This document shows positions 62,415 through 64,000 of a DNA stretch of 64,000 nucleotides, one piece after another. The stretch comes from Agrobacterium rubi TR3 = NBRC 13261. GTDB lineage: Bacteria; Pseudomonadota; Alphaproteobacteria; Rhizobiales; Rhizobiaceae. The position numbers were made by a program, and so were the translations under genes. Location: assembly GCF_000739935.1 (NCBI RefSeq), contig NZ_BBJU01000001.1, forward strand, positions 45,780 to 109,779, read 5' to 3'. How positions within the stretch are numbered: position 1 is the first letter of the stretch; each line of letters starts with the position of its first letter. The notes below the pieces were generated by a model. It was given only the letters and a program-made list of their open reading frames with translations. It did no database searches and was not told the origin of the DNA.

Positions 62415-63947
62415 ATGCGCAGCATGTTTTTGCAATCGGTAAACCTCACACGCCGCCTGGCCTTGGGCCTTGCCTTTGCCACCACGCTTTCAGCCATGCT
62501 GCCCGCCACGGTGGTTTTTGCAGCGGCAAAAAATTCCATCACCATCGGCATGGGCACAGAGCCTGCGGGGCTCGACCCGACAGCCGGCGCTAACGTCTTC
62601 ATCGGTCAGGTCACCTGGCAGAACATCTTCCAAGGCCTCGTCACCATCGACAAGGACGGCAAGATCCAGCCGCAACTGGCGGATAGCTGGGAGATTTCCG
62701 AGGACGGCAAGACCTATACGTTCAAGCTGCATGACGGCGTGAAATTCCACGATGGCGAGACCTTCGATTCCACCGTCGCCAAGGCATCGCTGGACCGTGC
62801 GCGGGGCGACGCCTCCATCAATCCCCAGAAGCGTTTCTTCGCGGCCATCGACAGCATCGAAACGCCCAATGCGACGACGCTAATTCTGAAACTGAAGCAG
62901 CCCTCCGGCAGCCTGCTCTATTGGCTCGGCTGGCCCGCCTCGGTCATGGTCGGCACCAAATCTGCCGAGGCCAACAAGACGACGCCCATCGGCACGGGTC
63001 CGTTCACATTCGTCAACTGGGCCAAGGGCGACAAGGTCGAACTGGCGCGCAACATGGACTATTGGGACAAATCCGCGACCGTTACCCTCGAAAAGGCCAC
63101 CTTCCGCTTCATTCCAGACCCGCAGGCGCAGGCCGCAGCGTTGAAATCCGGCGATGTCGATGCTTTCCCCGAATTCGGTGCGCCCGAGTTGATGGGCTCC
63201 TTCGAGGGCGACGCGCGCCTTGGCACCTTCATCGGTAACACCGAATTGAAGGTCGTCGCAGGCATGAACAATGCCGTCAAACCGTTCAACGACAAGCGCG
63301 TGCGGCAGGCGCTGATGATGGCGGTGGACCGCGCAACCGTCATCGAAGGCGCATGGTCAGGCTTCGGCACAGCCATCGGCAGCCATTACACGCCCAATGA
63401 CCGTGGCTACGTCGATACGACCGGCACGCTGCCCTACGATGCGGAAAAGGCGAAGGCGTTGCTGGCCGAGGCCGGTTATCCCAACGGCTTGAGCTTCACC
63501 ATCAGGGCACCGCAGATGCCCTATGCGCAGCGCACCTCGCAGGTTCTGCAAGCCATGTTTGCCGAAATCGGCGTGACGATGACCATCGAAACCACGGAGT
63601 TTCCGGCCAAATGGGTGTCGGATGTGCTGAAGGGTGCCAATTACGAAATGACCATCGTGGCGCATGCGGAGCCGATGGACATCGATATCTTTTCGCGCGA
63701 TCCCTATTACTTCAACTACAAGAACCCGACCTTCAACGAGATCATCAAGAATGTCGAACTGACCGCCGATCCGGTGGAGCAGGAAGATTTGTATCAGGAC
63801 GCGCAGAAGATATTGGCGGAAGATGTGCCGGCGTTGTTTCTCTTTGTGATGCCGAAGCTTGGGGTTTGGGACAAGAAGATTCAGGGGCTGTGGGAGAATG
63901 AACCGATCCCGTCGAATGTTTTGGCGGATGTGCATTGGGAAGAGTGA
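62415..63947 (+). CDS. Peptide ABC transporter substrate-binding protein (family 5), copy 2
   Basis: 510 aa. A signal peptide with a long basic n-region and hydrophobic core ends near residue 37 (V-F-A-A-A). The SBP_bac_5 domain has Q-L-A-D-S-W-E-I-S-E-D-G-K-T-Y-T-F, G-T-G-P-F and N-M-D-Y-W. ATG 62415 is preferred over the overlapping TTG 62412; GGAG lies about ten bases upstream. It has no permease of its own inside the window. It may share the upstream channel or be the first gene of another operon continuing right. About 53 bases remain to the window edge. Confidence 0.88.
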   Translation: MRSMFLQSVNLTRRLALGLAFATTLSAMLPATVVFAAAKNSITIGMGTEPAGLDPTAGANVFIGQVTWQNIFQGLVTIDKDGKIQPQLADSWEISEDGKTYTFKLHDGVKFHDGETFDSTVAKASLDRARGDASINPQKRFFAAIDSIETPNATTLILKLKQPSGSLLYWLGWPASVMVGTKSAEANKTTPIGTGPFTFVNWAKGDKVELARNMDYWDKSATVTLEKATFRFIPDPQAQAAALKSGDVDAFPEFGAPELMGSFEGDARLGTFIGNTELKVVAGMNNAVKPFNDKRVRQALMMAVDRATVIEGAWSGFGTAIGSHYTPNDRGYVDTTGTLPYDAEKAKALLAEAGYPNGLSFTIRAPQMPYAQRTSQVLQAMFAEIGVTMTIETTEFPAKWVSDVLKGANYEMTIVAHAEPMDIDIFSRDPYYFNYKNPTFNEIIKNVELTADPVEQEDLYQDAQKILAEDVPALFLFVMPKLGVWDKKIQGLWENEPIPSNVLADVHWEE

Positions 63948-64000
63948 GGATGATGGGCTTGCTTAGTGGTGAGCGACAGTGGGCTTGGCTTACCCCCCTC

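Noticed and set aside
1..64000. Mobile elements, CRISPR arrays, tRNA or rRNA genes, prophage
   Set aside because: I saw no transposase or integrase frames, no regularly spaced short repeats, and no tRNA-like T-loop with matching acceptor stem. The GGTTCG-like stretch near 3450 on the minus strand lacks the rest of a tRNA.

Overview
The window looks like a stretch of a Rhizobiaceae genome, most like Agrobacterium/Rhizobium. It has high GC, many ABC uptake systems, the rhizobial UDP-sugar pair Ugd/LpsL, spermidine synthesis by the carboxyspermidine route, and a PhyR-NepR-EcfG general stress response (GSR) locus with HWE-type kinases. There are no rRNA or tRNA genes, no CRISPR array, no phage and no transposase. 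The sequence is mostly gene-dense core or stable accessory DNA.

Layout. 1-2.4 kb: nitrate sensing (nasT, nasS) reading leftward into a partial nitrate-binding protein gene, with a sigma-54 promoter and an ANTAR-type terminator leader between them. 2.5-6.1 kb: a GntR regulator, then asparagine permease and asparaginase. 6.1-9.3 kb: membrane PQQ-glucose dehydrogenase and a small exported protein. 9.4-12.7 kb: a cobalamin riboswitch controlling a corrinoid/siderophore-type ABC importer. 12.8-13.2 kb: a small reading frame broken by an in-frame TAG, behind three tandem hairpins. 13.2-15.5 kb: ugd-lpsL for UDP-glucuronate and UDP-galacturonate. 15.8-20.6 kb: a class III cyclase, an EamA exporter, a LysR regulator and an ALDH7 aldehyde dehydrogenase. 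20.7-25.0 kb: putA and its divergent Lrp-type regulator.

25.0-35.8 kb is the most interesting part. It holds ecfG-nepR, divergent phyR and two HWE kinases. Six perfect GGAAC-N16-CGTT promoters lie in front of phyR, kinase 1, a PRC-barrel protein gene, a DUF883/holin-like operon, a DUF2934 gene and an unannotated RNA. That RNA, about 108 nt with three hairpins (27940-28047, minus), has C-rich loops and its own terminator. I read it as a GsrN-like stress sRNA lying between the two kinase genes. galE and the carboxy(nor)spermidine genes are interleaved here.

35.8-44.8 kb: 3-hydroxyisobutyryl-CoA hydrolase, a complete sulfate importer (sbp-cysTWA), a succinate-semialdehyde-type dehydrogenase, and glutaryl-CoA dehydrogenase with a divergent LysR gene. 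44.9-54.8 kb: a LacI regulator with a perfect palindromic operator, heading an importer plus nucleoside hydrolase and adenine deaminase. With a nearby phosphoribosyltransferase this looks like purine nucleoside uptake and salvage. 54.9-63.9 kb: an M19 dipeptidase, a complete dipeptide ABC transporter, a LysR regulator and a second family-5 binding protein. Three intergenic palindromic repeat copies lie in 47-61.4 kb, and a further partial match touches the right window edge.

Gene functions come from recognised families and motifs in the translations. No database search was run. Transcription start sites, RNA folds and regulon membership are inferred from sequence patterns.
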